Assembly: GCA_963169295.1 (NCBI GenBank)
Contig: CAUJDD010000036.1
Span: 62,001 to 126,000 of the forward strand
DNA length: 64,000 nt
Source: UBA4416 sp020846025
GTDB taxonomy: Bacteria; Bacteroidota; Bacteroidia; B-17B0; Aurantibacillaceae
Direction of reading: 5' to 3'
Position numbers and translations under genes: made by a program. The notes beneath the pieces were generated by a model. The model made no database searches. It saw nothing but the letters and a program-made list of their open reading frames with translations, and was not told the DNA's origin. Below are positions 29,584 to 38,755 of the stretch, piece after piece (position 1 is the stretch's first letter; each line of letters opens with the position of its first letter).

Positions 29584-32500
29584 TTATCTTACTAATAAAA
29601 TACCTCCCTTAAATGGTGGCGTATTTTTTGAGTCATTTAATATTAAAACATAATAATAGGTTCCAACAGGTAGTTTTTCACCTTTATACGTTCCATCCCA
29701 AGGATCTTTGTAACCATTATAGGCTGTATAAATCTGTTCTCCCCAACGATTATAGATTTCTACTGTTGCATTTGGATATAATAAATCAAGGAATTCTAAT
29801 TTCCATACATCATTTTTTCCATCACCATTTGGTGAAATAGCATTCGGGATTAAAGTAGAAATTTCAGTAGTAATATTACTTATCTTAATAGCAACTCTAG
29901 CAGTATCAGTACAACCATACCCATCACTTACAATTTGTGTTACAACAAACACGCCGTTATCAAAATAAACAGTTGATGGATTTTGTAAGTTAGAGTTTGT
30001 GCCATCACCAAAGTTATACGACCAGTTACTTGCATAGCTTGATGTATCAACAAATGATACAGTTGTTCCTACGTTCGCACCAGATGTCATTGAGTAGGCA
30101 AATCCTGCTATAGGACGAGGTAATAAGTTAATTTGTTTCACAATAGTATCCTTACAATTATGATTGGTTGTAGCAATTAAAGTAATATTGTATAAACCAG
30201 AGCCTGGATATAACTGAGTAGGATTATGTAAATTACTTACTCCTGGCCCTCCAAAATCCCAAAACCATTGGTTTACCATCTCAGGTGAATTTACAGTTGA
30301 ACTATCAGAGAAATACAAACTCAAATCTGTTCCATTACATATTTTCGTAATTCCAAAATTAGCATTAGGTAAAGGATAAACAGTTGGAGATTGTCTTATA
30401 GTATCAGAACAACCATAAGAATTTTTAACCACTAATTGAACTGTAAACGAGCCAGAAGTTGGAAAAATATGTGTTGTGGTTGCATTTGTATCTACCGGAC
30501 TACCATCACCAAAATTCCATTCCCAGTCTGTAATTGAACCTGCTGCAGGCAATGAGAAGTCTGTAAATGATGTTGCTAAGTTTAAACATACATTATTGAA
30601 ATTAAAATTAGCAAATGGCTCTGGCATATAATTCACTTTCACAATATCGCTCACTGCATTACAATTACCATTATTACTTGATGTTAAAGTTAAATTCACA
30701 AAACCTGCACCAATTTCAGCTGTAGTAGGTACATAGGTAGCCGTTAATGCTGTATTACTAGGCAAGAAAGTTCCACTTCCTCCACTCCAAACACCTGTTG
30801 TTGTTGGACCAGTAACGGTACCAGATAAAATAGATAATGGATTATTTTTACAAGAATACACATCTATACCAGCATTAGTAACAGGTGCATTTATAAACGA
30901 AACCACTACCGTATCTTTGGTTTGAGCACAAGTTCCATTATTTGTTGAGGATAGAACTAAAGTTACTGAACCTGCAGCCAACTCAGCTGCTGTAGGAGTA
31001 TAAGTTGCTGTTAAGATTGTACTGCCAGGGTTATAACTACCTAAACCTCCTGTCCAAATTCCTGTTGTAGTTGGTCCAGTTACTACACCTGCTAATCCAA
31101 ATGCAGGATTGTTTTTACAAGATGAAATATCACTTCCAGCTGAAACAACCGGTGCATTAGTAAAGAAAACGACCATACTATCAACTACCGCATTACAATT
31201 TCCATTATTTGTTGAAGTTAAAGTTAAAGTAACCGATCCAGCTGCTAATTCAGATGCTGTTGGTGTGTAAGTTGTAGTAAGTGCAGTATTAGATGGATTA
31301 TATGTTCCAGCACCTCCACTCCAAATACCTGTACTAGTTGTTCCTGTTATTACACCCGCAATAATCGGCATAGCGTTATTTTGACATGCATACATATCTA
31401 CGCCAGCATTTACTATTGGAGCATTATTAAAGAACATTTGCATATAATCACTCACTGCAACACAACCTCCATTGTTAGTTGAAGTTAAAACTAAATTAAC
31501 ATAACCTGCAGCTAACTCTGAAGCACTAGGCTGATAACTTGCATTTAAAGTTGTATTATTTGGTGTAAAGGTACCTGTTCCACCACTCCAAACTCCCGTT
31601 GTAGTAGCGCCAGAAACTGTTCCAGTTAATATTGTAGAAGCATTATTTTTACAAGCATATACATCTGTTCCTGCATTTACAGAAGGTGGTAATGTAAAAT
31701 TAATAACCACATTATCTGTAACCTGATTACAACTTCCATTATTTGATGAAGTTAAAGTTAGTGTTACCGAACCTGTTGCCAACTCTGTAGAATTAGGTGT
31801 GTAAGTCGCATTTAAAACTGAGTTACTAGGGTTATAACTTCCTGCACCTCCACTCCATACACCAGTTGTTGTAATACCTGTAACAGAACCACTTAAAGCT
31901 GTTGATGCATTGTTTTTACATGATGATAAATCAATACCAGCATTAACAATTGGTGCATTAATAAAGTTAATAACCATAGCATCATTTACCGCATTACAAT
32001 TAGAATTATTAGTAGAAGTTAAAGTAAGTGTTAAACTTCCGGCAGCAATCTCGGCTGGAGTTGGAGTATAAGTGGGATTAAGAGCTGCCGAACTTGGTGT
32101 GAATGTACCTGTACCTCCGCTCCAGATTCCAGTAGTTGTAGTACCAGACACAACGCCCGATAATACTGTATTTATATTGTTTTTACAAACTGATAAATCG
32201 GCACCTGCATTTACATAAGGAGGATTTGTAAAATAAATGGTAACGTTACTACTTACAGCATTACAATTTCCGTTTCCTGTAGAAGTTAAATTTAATATCA
32301 CAGAACCATTAGCTAGTTCAGTTGCAGAAGGCTGATAATTTGCATTAATAGTAGTGTTGTTTGGTGTAAAGGTGCCTGTTCCTCCACTCCATATTCCTGT
32401 TGTAGTAGCGCCAGAAATGGTTCCTGTTAATGCTGATGTACTATTGTTTTTACACACATACATAGCAGAACCTGTATTAACTACTGGTGGTGCCGTGAAA

Positions 32501-35409
32501 TTAATTACAACATCATCTGTTACTTGATTACAATTACCATTATTTGAAGATGCTAAAGTTAAAGTTACTGACCCCGCTGTAAGTTCTGAAGCACTTGGTG
32601 TATATGTAGCATTTAAAACTGAGTTACTTGGGTTAAAACTACCAGTTCCTCCACTCCACACACCTGTTGTTGTTGTACCTGTAACAACACCACTTAAAGG
32701 TGTTGCAGCATTATTCTTACAAATAGAAAGATTAGAGCCAGCATTTACAACTGGCGGGTTTGTAAAGTTAATTTGCATTACATCAGTAACTGCATTACAA
32801 TTGGAATTATTGGTTGATGTTAAAGTTAAAGTGATTAAACCTGATGCGATTTCAGCAGGTGTTGGTGTGTAAGTTGGGTTCAATACAGAATTACTAGGTG
32901 TAAAGGTGCCTGTTCCACCACTCCATATTCCTGTTGTTGTTGTTCCAGAAACAACTCCAGATAGAACAGTATTGACATTATTTTTACAAACACTTAAATC
33001 TGATCCTGCATTTACGTATGGTGGATTAGTGAATGAAATATTAATATTACTACTAACCGCATTACAATTACCATTGGCTGTAGATGTTAAGATTAAATTT
33101 ACAGAGCCACCCGAAATTTCAGCTGGTGTTGGGGTATATGTTACTGTTAAAGCGGAGTTGCTTGGTGAAAAAGTTCCTAAACCTCCACTCCAAACACCTG
33201 TAGAAGTAGCTCCACTTACTGTTCCATTTAACACGGTAAGCATATTATTTTTACATACTGATTTATTTGGGCCTGCATTTACCATAGGAGGTGCAGTAAA
33301 TATAATAGTTACACTATCTTGAGCAGGATTACAATTTCCATTACTAGTTGAACTTAAATAAAGTTTTATAGTTCCAGCTGAAATATCTGCAGCACTAGGT
33401 ATATAACCAGTGCTTAACTGAATATTGCTCGGATTAAAATTTCCTGTTCCACTAGTTGTCCACTTGCCAGTTGTGGTGATTCCTGTTACAGTACCACTCA
33501 CAGAAACTGATGGGTTATTTGCACACACTGAAATTGTAGTTGCTGCAATGTTTACTGAAGGCGGTGGTGTAAAAGAAACAAGTATTGAATCTTTAGAGGC
33601 AGAACAAATACCGTTTGCAGTTGATGCCAATACCAGTTTTACACTGCCAGATGAAATATCTGCAGTACTAGGTACATAGGTTGCATTTAATGTTGTATTT
33701 GAAGGTGTAAATGAACCTGTTCCAGCACTTGTCCATATTCCAGTTGATGAACCGCCTGTTACACTTCCGTTTAATAAAGTATTAGCATTATTTGCACAAA
33801 CTAATTGATCTACCGAAGCATTTACAAGAGGTGATTGTTTAACACTAAGAAATAGTGTATCTTTTAATTGTGGACATTGACCAGTAGCAGATAAAACAAT
33901 TCTAACAGGCTTAACCGTTGTATCTAATTGGCTAGGCACATACGTATTTGTAAGTGCAGAAGTACCTGCAGCGAATGAACCATATCCATTTGTTGACCAT
34001 GTACCCGTTACATTTCCTCCTCCTACTTGCCCATTTAAAACTAAGTTTCCATTAGCACAAATAGTGAAATTACTGCCAGCATTTATTGAAGGATAGGAAA
34101 CGAACTCCGATGTATAAGCATAAGCACTTCCTTTAGAAGAAGTACCATTTAAAATACCTAAACCGTAAACGTCGCCACTATTCGTGATTACATTATGTGA
34201 TCCCACTGGTACAGTTGCTGTACTATATAAAATTCTAGCAGCTTTAACAGATCCAGATGTACCTGGTACCACTGTAAAGGCAGAAGCAGGAACTAATGAT
34301 GCGTTTCCGTTTAATGCAAAATTGCCTTCATATCCAGTACGTGTAAATAAATTTACATATAATGAATCTGATGAAGCTCTAGTAAAAGCAGTAGAAAAGG
34401 TACCAGCACAATATAAAGGTGGCAATTGTGCGCCACTTAAACGACAGCCGTAACCCGATACATGGAATAAATATACAGGTTTATCTGTTTTTATGTATGT
34501 AATATTTTGAGCAGCAGTATAAGTATAATTCTCACCATAATTCATCACTTTGGTTGTAACTGTACCATCGTCCACCGTTAATTGGGTATTATTTTGAGTG
34601 GCTAGCACAAATATTTTTTCAGTACTTGCCTTTCCCCTCAACACTACATAATCAGTACCTGCATAATCTGAAGATGTTATTTGATCTGTAACAGAACTTA
34701 AACAACCTAACTCGTTTAATCCACTAGATTGAATAGTAATTGCTAAAGGCTTATTAGATGAAATAATAGAACCTGCTAAGCTTGTAGTAGCCGAACGAGC
34801 AGTATCCTGGCAAGAAAAAGTTTCTCCTCTTTGAAGTAACACCGTAAAAGTTGCATTTGCGGCATGACCTATAATTGCCGTTCTTGGAGTTATTAATACT
34901 GTCGTATTATTTTCAGAAGCCACAATATCGAAAGAAGAAAAAGATTTTGGCGAGGTTGCAGGTGCCTGATTCCAGAATTCTTGCATAGGCACATAAAAAT
35001 CTTTTCCTAAGGCTTTAGAACCTTTTAAGCTCAGATACTCTCTGTTAGCAGCAGCTCTTATTGAATATAAAACCGAAATTTTTTGAGAAGAGGAAATGTG
35101 TAACCCTCTATTTAATACTGCATTAGGGGTATTGTTCTCAATTGAAGCAATAAAAGGCGTTAAATTAATTGAGTCGATGGAATTAGCTGGAATACTAAGG
35201 TTTACAGGCACAAAAGAACCATTTGCTGGCTGACTAATATTAACATTTGCCGCCTGAGCATAGGTATTAAAATATAGATAAATAGGTCTATCTCCTAAAC
35301 CTTGGGAAATATCGGGCGCAACAAACCAAAAGCTTGTATCTATTTGAGCATGAACATTTAAGATAAATGTTAGAGGCAATAACAACAGAATTATTTTCTT
35401 CTTAAACAT
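29584..35409 (-). CDS. giant T9SS surface protein 1: IgGFc-binding-like head, 13 Ig-like repeats, 3 PKD, type B tail
   Basis: This 1941-residue protein has a signal peptide ending NVHAQ. Residues about 23-438 are related to the head of giant protein 2 (shared FDIVASENNTTVLITPR, GHAANATFTVLLQRGE, VPASAFTVVPGT) and resemble the IgGFc-binding domain. Residues 440-1595 are 13 repeats averaging 89 residues with paired cysteines about 63 apart. Three PKD domains (WEWNFGDGS, WFWDFGGPG, WSYNFGDGT) follow, then a type B gliding-motility C-terminal domain (SPNGDGKNDVWKLEF, IYNRWGEQIYTAY). It is first in the five-gene operon, divergent from the TetR-RND operon. It is predicted to be a long surface stalk with an adhesive head; the ligand is unknown. 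Confidence 0.9.
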   Translation of the reverse strand: MFKKKIILLLLPLTFILNVHAQIDTSFWFVAPDISQGLGDRPIYLYFNTYAQAANVNISQPANGSFVPVNLSIPANSIDSINLTPFIASIENNTPNAVLNRGLHISSSQKISVLYSIRAAANREYLSLKGSKALGKDFYVPMQEFWNQAPATSPKSFSSFDIVASENNTTVLITPRTAIIGHAANATFTVLLQRGETFSCQDTARSATTSLAGSIISSNKPLAITIQSSGLNELGCLSSVTDQITSSDYAGTDYVVLRGKASTEKIFVLATQNNTQLTVDDGTVTTKVMNYGENYTYTAAQNITYIKTDKPVYLFHVSGYGCRLSGAQLPPLYCAGTFSTAFTRASSDSLYVNLFTRTGYEGNFALNGNASLVPASAFTVVPGTSGSVKAARILYSTATVPVGSHNVITNSGDVYGLGILNGTSSKGSAYAYTSEFVSYPSINAGSNFTICANGNLVLNGQVGGGNVTGTWSTNGYGSFAAGTSALTNTYVPSQLDTTVKPVRIVLSATGQCPQLKDTLFLSVKQSPLVNASVDQLVCANNANTLLNGSVTGGSSTGIWTSAGTGSFTPSNTTLNATYVPSTADISSGSVKLVLASTANGICSASKDSILVSFTPPPSVNIAATTISVCANNPSVSVSGTVTGITTTGKWTTSGTGNFNPSNIQLSTGYIPSAADISAGTIKLYLSSTSNGNCNPAQDSVTIIFTAPPMVNAGPNKSVCKNNMLTVLNGTVSGATSTGVWSGGLGTFSPSNSALTVTYTPTPAEISGGSVNLILTSTANGNCNAVSSNINISFTNPPYVNAGSDLSVCKNNVNTVLSGVVSGTTTTGIWSGGTGTFTPSNSVLNPTYTPTPAEIASGLITLTLTSTNNSNCNAVTDVMQINFTNPPVVNAGSNLSICKNNAATPLSGVVTGTTTTGVWSGGTGSFNPSNSVLNATYTPSASELTAGSVTLTLASSNNGNCNQVTDDVVINFTAPPVVNTGSAMYVCKNNSTSALTGTISGATTTGIWSGGTGTFTPNNTTINANYQPSATELANGSVILNLTSTGNGNCNAVSSNVTIYFTNPPYVNAGADLSVCKNNINTVLSGVVSGTTTTGIWSGGTGTFTPSSAALNPTYTPTPAEIAAGSLTLTLTSTNNSNCNAVNDAMVINFINAPIVNAGIDLSSCKNNASTALSGSVTGITTTGVWSGGAGSYNPSNSVLNATYTPNSTELATGSVTLTLTSSNNGSCNQVTDNVVINFTLPPSVNAGTDVYACKNNASTILTGTVSGATTTGVWSGGTGTFTPNNTTLNASYQPSASELAAGYVNLVLTSTNNGGCVAVSDYMQMFFNNAPIVNAGVDMYACQNNAMPIIAGVITGTTSTGIWSGGAGTYNPSNTALTTTYTPTASELAAGSVTLTLTSTNNGNCNAVVDSMVVFFTNAPVVSAGSDISSCKNNPAFGLAGVVTGPTTTGIWTGGLGSYNPGSTILTATYTPTAAELAAGSVTLVLSSTNNGTCAQTKDTVVVSFINAPVTNAGIDVYSCKNNPLSILSGTVTGPTTTGVWSGGSGTFLPSNTALTATYVPTTAEIGAGFVNLTLTSSNNGNCNAVSDIVKVNYMPEPFANFNFNNVCLNLATSFTDFSLPAAGSITDWEWNFGDGSPVDTNATTTHIFPTSGSFTVQLVVKNSYGCSDTIRQSPTVYPLPNANFGITKICNGTDLSLYFSDSSTVNSPEMVNQWFWDFGGPGVSNLHNPTQLYPGSGLYNITLIATTNHNCKDTIVKQINLLPRPIAGFAYSMTSGANVGTTVSFVDTSSYASNWSYNFGDGTNSNLQNPSTVYFDNGVFVVTQIVSDGYGCTDTARVAIKISNITTEISTLIPNAISPNGDGKNDVWKLEFLDLLYPNATVEIYNRWGEQIYTAYNGYKDPWDGTYKGEKLPVGTYYYVLILNDSKNTPPFKGGILLVR
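30625..34092 (-). repeat. array of 13 Ig-like repeat units (about 267 bp each)
   Basis: Coding repeats of giant protein 1, averaging 88.9 residues per unit. Units 4/7/10, 5/8 and 6/9 are closest matches, so the array grew in blocks of three. Homologous stretches at 32181 and 32982 are exactly 801 bp apart, and neighbouring units match at 267 bp (for example 31651 and 31918). Terminal units 1-3 are most divergent. Confidence 0.9.
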
Positions 35410-35451
35410 AATTTATAACAAATTGTAGTATATTTTAAAAGTGATTAAAGT

Positions 35452-35459
35452 CAAATCTA
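35452..35459 (-). promoter_or_regulatory. candidate -7 box of the giant-protein operon
   Basis: On the minus strand TAGATTTG fits TAnnTTTG and would give a leader of about 40 bases before the ATG at 35409. No -33 element stands out at the expected spacing, so this is tentative. Confidence 0.3.
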
Positions 35460-35464
35460 GTTCG

Positions 35465-35545
35465 ACAAATATCATGATTTAGTAGGGTATAAAAAAACAT
35501 ATTGTTAATTTTTTTAACAAAACGGTTATTTTTAACAAATATCAT
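35465..35545. promoter_or_regulatory. direct and inverted repeats between T9SS operon and TetR gene
   Basis: ACAAATATCAT occurs twice, at 35465-35475 and 35535-35545. Between them lies the inverted repeat TTGTTAA-TTTTT-TTAACAA (35502-35520), followed by a shorter GTTA-TTTT-TAAC (35525-35536). Symmetric sites beside a tetR gene are candidate operators. The AT-richness of the region weakens the case. Confidence 0.35.
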
Positions 35546-35568
35546 ACCATAAATTTTTAATCGGAAAC

Positions 35569-35599
35569 TTGTAGAACAAAAATAGTTTCTATAGTTTTG
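35569..35599 (+). promoter_or_regulatory. promoter candidate for tetR-efflux operon
   Basis: TAGTTTTG (35592-35599) fits the -7 consensus, and a TTG at 35569-35571 stands 20 bases upstream as a possible -33 element. The leader before the ATG at 35610 would be only a few bases. Confidence 0.45.
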
Positions 35600-35609
35600 T
35601 CGCCGAAAA

Positions 35610-36224
35610 ATGGAACCACAGGAAAAAATACTAAAAACAGCTTTAGAACTTTTTTTTAAAAATGGCATTAAGCGAATAACGATGGACGACATCGCCAAAG
35701 AACTTGGCATGTCAAAAAAAACGATTTATCAATATTACAATGATAAAAACAAAATAGTGAAACAACTTTGTCAACTAGAAGTAACTAGACACGAACATCG
35801 TTTTAATGAGATTTTTCATACTTCAAAAAACCCAATACATGAAATTATACTTATTTCAGAAAGTTTGAAACAAATGATGCAAAATGTAAATCCAATCTTC
35901 TTTATGGATTTACAAAAATACCATGCCACATCATTTGAGTATATTCAAAACTTTAAAAGGGAGTGTGCTTACAAGGATATTTTTAGAAACATACAAACCG
36001 GAATTAATGATGGGTTGTATAGAGCAGAACTCGATCCCCATTTTGTAACAACATACAGGCTAGCACAAATTGATAGTTTAATGTTCGGTAATATGTTTTC
36101 ATTTGAAAAAATAAGTTTTTCTCAAACACATGAACTTTTATTAGACTTATTTATACATAGCATTTGTACTGAAAAAGGACTTAAATTAATAGAACAATAT
36201 AAAAACAAAACAGAACAAGAATAA
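35610..36224 (+). CDS. TetR/AcrR family transcriptional regulator
   Basis: This 204-residue protein has the TetR N-terminal DNA-binding domain: ILKTALELFFKNGIKRITMD, then DIAKELGMSKKTIYQYYNDK (helix-turn-helix at about 25-44). The C-terminal ligand-binding half is unique, as usual. It is followed after 11 bp by a TolC-like gene and heads a four-gene efflux operon, so it is the likely local repressor, acting on its own promoter and perhaps on the divergent T9SS operon. The inducer is unknown. Confidence 0.92.
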   Translation: MEPQEKILKTALELFFKNGIKRITMDDIAKELGMSKKTIYQYYNDKNKIVKQLCQLEVTRHEHRFNEIFHTSKNPIHEIILISESLKQMMQNVNPIFFMDLQKYHATSFEYIQNFKRECAYKDIFRNIQTGINDGLYRAELDPHFVTTYRLAQIDSLMFGNMFSFEKISFSQTHELLLDLFIHSICTEKGLKLIEQYKNKTEQE

Positions 36225-36235
36225 TCAATTACTTT

Positions 36236-37582
36236 ATGATTAAACACAGCAAACACGCTATATTACTTGCATTATCAATGCTTGCGTGTCAATTAAAATC
36301 ACAAAATGCAACCTCAAATAGTTTTAGTTTGCAACAGGCTATTGAATACGCTTATAAAAATAGTCCTAATTATTTAAATGCCGAAAACGATGTCCTTATG
36401 GCAAAATATAAGCGCAAGGAAGTATTAGGTATGGCTATGCCACAAATTACAACAAGTGTGGACATGAAAAACTTTCTTGAGATACCTACCTCACTCATTC
36501 CTGGTGAAATTTTCGGTGCACCTCCTGGAACCTTTATTCCTGTGAAATTCGGAACAAAATTTCAAGCAAGTGGAACTGCACAGGCCTCTTTACTAGTATT
36601 TAGTGCTGATTATTTAATTGGTCTAAAAGCTACAAAAGAAATGATTACTTTAATGAATATAAATGTAACACGAAGTAAAACCGAAACAGTTACACAAGTT
36701 TCAAAAGCATATTATGGAGTATTAGTGAATAAAGAAAGAATTAAACTATTAGATGCTAATGTTACCAAACTTGAGAAAATATTGAACGATACAAAAGCTA
36801 TTAATAAACAGGGGTTTGTAGAGCAAATAGACGTTGATAGGCTTGAAGTAGCATTTAATAATCTTGTAACTGAGAAACAAAAAACAGAACGGTTAATTTC
36901 GTTGAGTGAAAACATTTTAAAATTTCAAATGGGATACACTGGTCAGGATCATTTAGTATTAACAGATTCATTGGCTATTTCTGAAAACCCAGAAAACATT
37001 AGTGCTGAAAAAGTGGATTTTACCAAACGAATTGAATATCAAATTTTGGAATCTCAACAAAATTTGTATTCTATAAATATTAAACGATTAAAATTTGGGT
37101 ATATGCCAAGTTTAGTGGCCTATGGAAGCCTAGGATACGCCGGTATGAGAAATGATTTAGAGTTTTTTACCAGACAACATAATTGGTTCCCTACTTCCTT
37201 AATAGGCGCTACACTTTCATTTAATGTATTTGATGGGCTACAACGCCATTATAAAATACAACAAGCAAAGATGGATTTTAAAAAAGGTGAAAACGCTATA
37301 AAGAACTTACAACTTGGTATTGAGTTAGAAACAGCATCAGCAGTAGTAAATTACAACAACGCCATATCATCACTTCAAATTCAAAAACGTAATTTGCAAT
37401 TGGCCGAGAATGTATTAAATGTAACGCAAAAAAAATACGAACAAGGTGTAGGTCCAAATCAAGAAGTAGTAAATGCGCAAACAGCTTACAAAGAAGCACA
37501 AACTAACTATTTTAATGCTATTTACGATATGCTCATCTATAAGATAGATTATCTAAAAGCAACTGGGTCTTTAATCAAATAA
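36236..37582 (+). CDS. TolC family outer-membrane efflux protein
   Basis: This 448-residue protein has a signal peptide ending CQLKSQ. Two outer-membrane-efflux-protein repeats follow, with long coiled-coil helices; typical stretches are SLQQAIEYAYKNSPNYLNAEND near the N-terminus and YEQGVGPNQEVVNAQTAYKEAQTNYFNAIYD near the C-terminus. It would form the trimeric channel that joins the adaptor and RND pump encoded next. It is second in the operon, 32 bp before the adaptor gene. Confidence 0.92.
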   Translation: MIKHSKHAILLALSMLACQLKSQNATSNSFSLQQAIEYAYKNSPNYLNAENDVLMAKYKRKEVLGMAMPQITTSVDMKNFLEIPTSLIPGEIFGAPPGTFIPVKFGTKFQASGTAQASLLVFSADYLIGLKATKEMITLMNINVTRSKTETVTQVSKAYYGVLVNKERIKLLDANVTKLEKILNDTKAINKQGFVEQIDVDRLEVAFNNLVTEKQKTERLISLSENILKFQMGYTGQDHLVLTDSLAISENPENISAEKVDFTKRIEYQILESQQNLYSINIKRLKFGYMPSLVAYGSLGYAGMRNDLEFFTRQHNWFPTSLIGATLSFNVFDGLQRHYKIQQAKMDFKKGENAIKNLQLGIELETASAVVNYNNAISSLQIQKRNLQLAENVLNVTQKKYEQGVGPNQEVVNAQTAYKEAQTNYFNAIYDMLIYKIDYLKATGSLIK

Positions 37583-37614
37583 ATTATTTAATCCTATAAA
37601 AACAACCACATCAT

Positions 37615-38715
37615 ATGAAAAATAAATTTTCAATCATTTTAGTTTCAGCTTTATTAATAGCTTGCGGTTCGCCAGATAAAAAAGCTCAACTTGAGAAGTT
37701 AAAAAGTCAAAAAGCTGATTTAGAAACAAAAATAAGTGCGCTTGAAGAAGAATTAGCTAAAAGTGATACAACTAAACAAAAACTAGTAGATGTTACTACT
37801 TCGCCATTAACCACTCAAACCTTTAAGACATACATTGAGGTTCAAGGTAGAATTGATGCAGATGAAAACGTAACGCTATCAACCGAGATGCCTGGAACAG
37901 TTACAAAGATTAATGTAAAAGTAGGTGATGAGGTAAGTAAAGGTCAAATATTAGCCGAAACAGATGCTAGAGCTGTACAACAACAAATAGTTGATTTACA
38001 AACTAATTTAGAATTAGCAACTCAAGTATATCAAAAACAAAAAAACTTGTGGGATCAAAAAATTGGCACCGAGATTCAATACCTACAAGCTAAGAATACT
38101 AAAGAAAGCTTAGAACACAAAATTGCTACTTTGCAAGAACAAGTAAGAATGAGTAAAATTATTTCACCAATTAACGGAACTATAGATGCAGTAAATATAA
38201 AAATTGGGCAAGCCGTTGCTCCAGGCTTTCCTGCTATTAATGTTATTAATTTCTCTAATCTAAAAATAAAAGCAGATGTGTCTGAGAGTTATGCCTCAAG
38301 AGTTAAAACAGGAGATGAAGTATTAGTACTATTTCCAGATATCAAAGACACATTAAGTTCAAAAATTAAATATGCTGCAAGAGCAATTAATAATTTAACA
38401 AGAACCTTTTTAGTGGAAGTGTTGCTTGACAATAAAAAAGAATACCATCCAAATATGGTGGCTAAATTAAAAATTAATGATTATCAATCACCTTCTCCTA
38501 AAGTTGTAATTCCTGTAAAATATATTCAAAAAGGAACAAACAATCACTTTGTGATGATTATGGAAAAGGGTGTTGCAGTAAAAAAAACTATAACTATTTC
38601 ACGTGAATATAATGGCAATGCCGAGATAGCTGAAGGTGTAAATGAAGGTGATTTATTAATAACCGAAGGTTACGATTTAATTAACGAAGGGGACCACGTG
38701 AACCCAAGTAAATAG
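37615..38715 (+). CDS. RND efflux periplasmic adaptor (HlyD/MFP family), lipoprotein
   Basis: This 366-residue protein has a lipobox (LLIAC, Cys17) and then a short N-terminal coiled coil (about residues 22-48, KKAQLEKLKSQKADLETKIS) that precedes the usual adaptor fold. The biotinyl-lipoyl half motifs are STEMPGTVTKINVKVGDEVS and ISPINGTIDAVNIKIGQAVA, with an alpha-hairpin between and beta-barrel and membrane-proximal domains after. It links the inner-membrane pump to the TolC-like channel. The N-terminal coiled coil is an addition relative to AcrA-type proteins. Confidence 0.92.
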   Translation: MKNKFSIILVSALLIACGSPDKKAQLEKLKSQKADLETKISALEEELAKSDTTKQKLVDVTTSPLTTQTFKTYIEVQGRIDADENVTLSTEMPGTVTKINVKVGDEVSKGQILAETDARAVQQQIVDLQTNLELATQVYQKQKNLWDQKIGTEIQYLQAKNTKESLEHKIATLQEQVRMSKIISPINGTIDAVNIKIGQAVAPGFPAINVINFSNLKIKADVSESYASRVKTGDEVLVLFPDIKDTLSSKIKYAARAINNLTRTFLVEVLLDNKKEYHPNMVAKLKINDYQSPSPKVVIPVKYIQKGTNNHFVMIMEKGVAVKKTITISREYNGNAEIAEGVNEGDLLITEGYDLINEGDHVNPSK

Positions 38716-38755
38716 GACTCTAAATTTTAAGTCATTAATCTTATAAACGAACTAT

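Noticed and set aside
24530..34453. Recurring plus-strand open frames of 70-140 codons opposite the giant genes
   Set aside because: They recur with the repeat period and are antisense shadows of the repeats; their translations lack start contexts and domains.
22483..35409. Regular 267-bp repeats that could suggest a CRISPR or satellite array
   Set aside because: The repeats are in frame, code for Ig-like units and lack short identical repeats with unique spacers.
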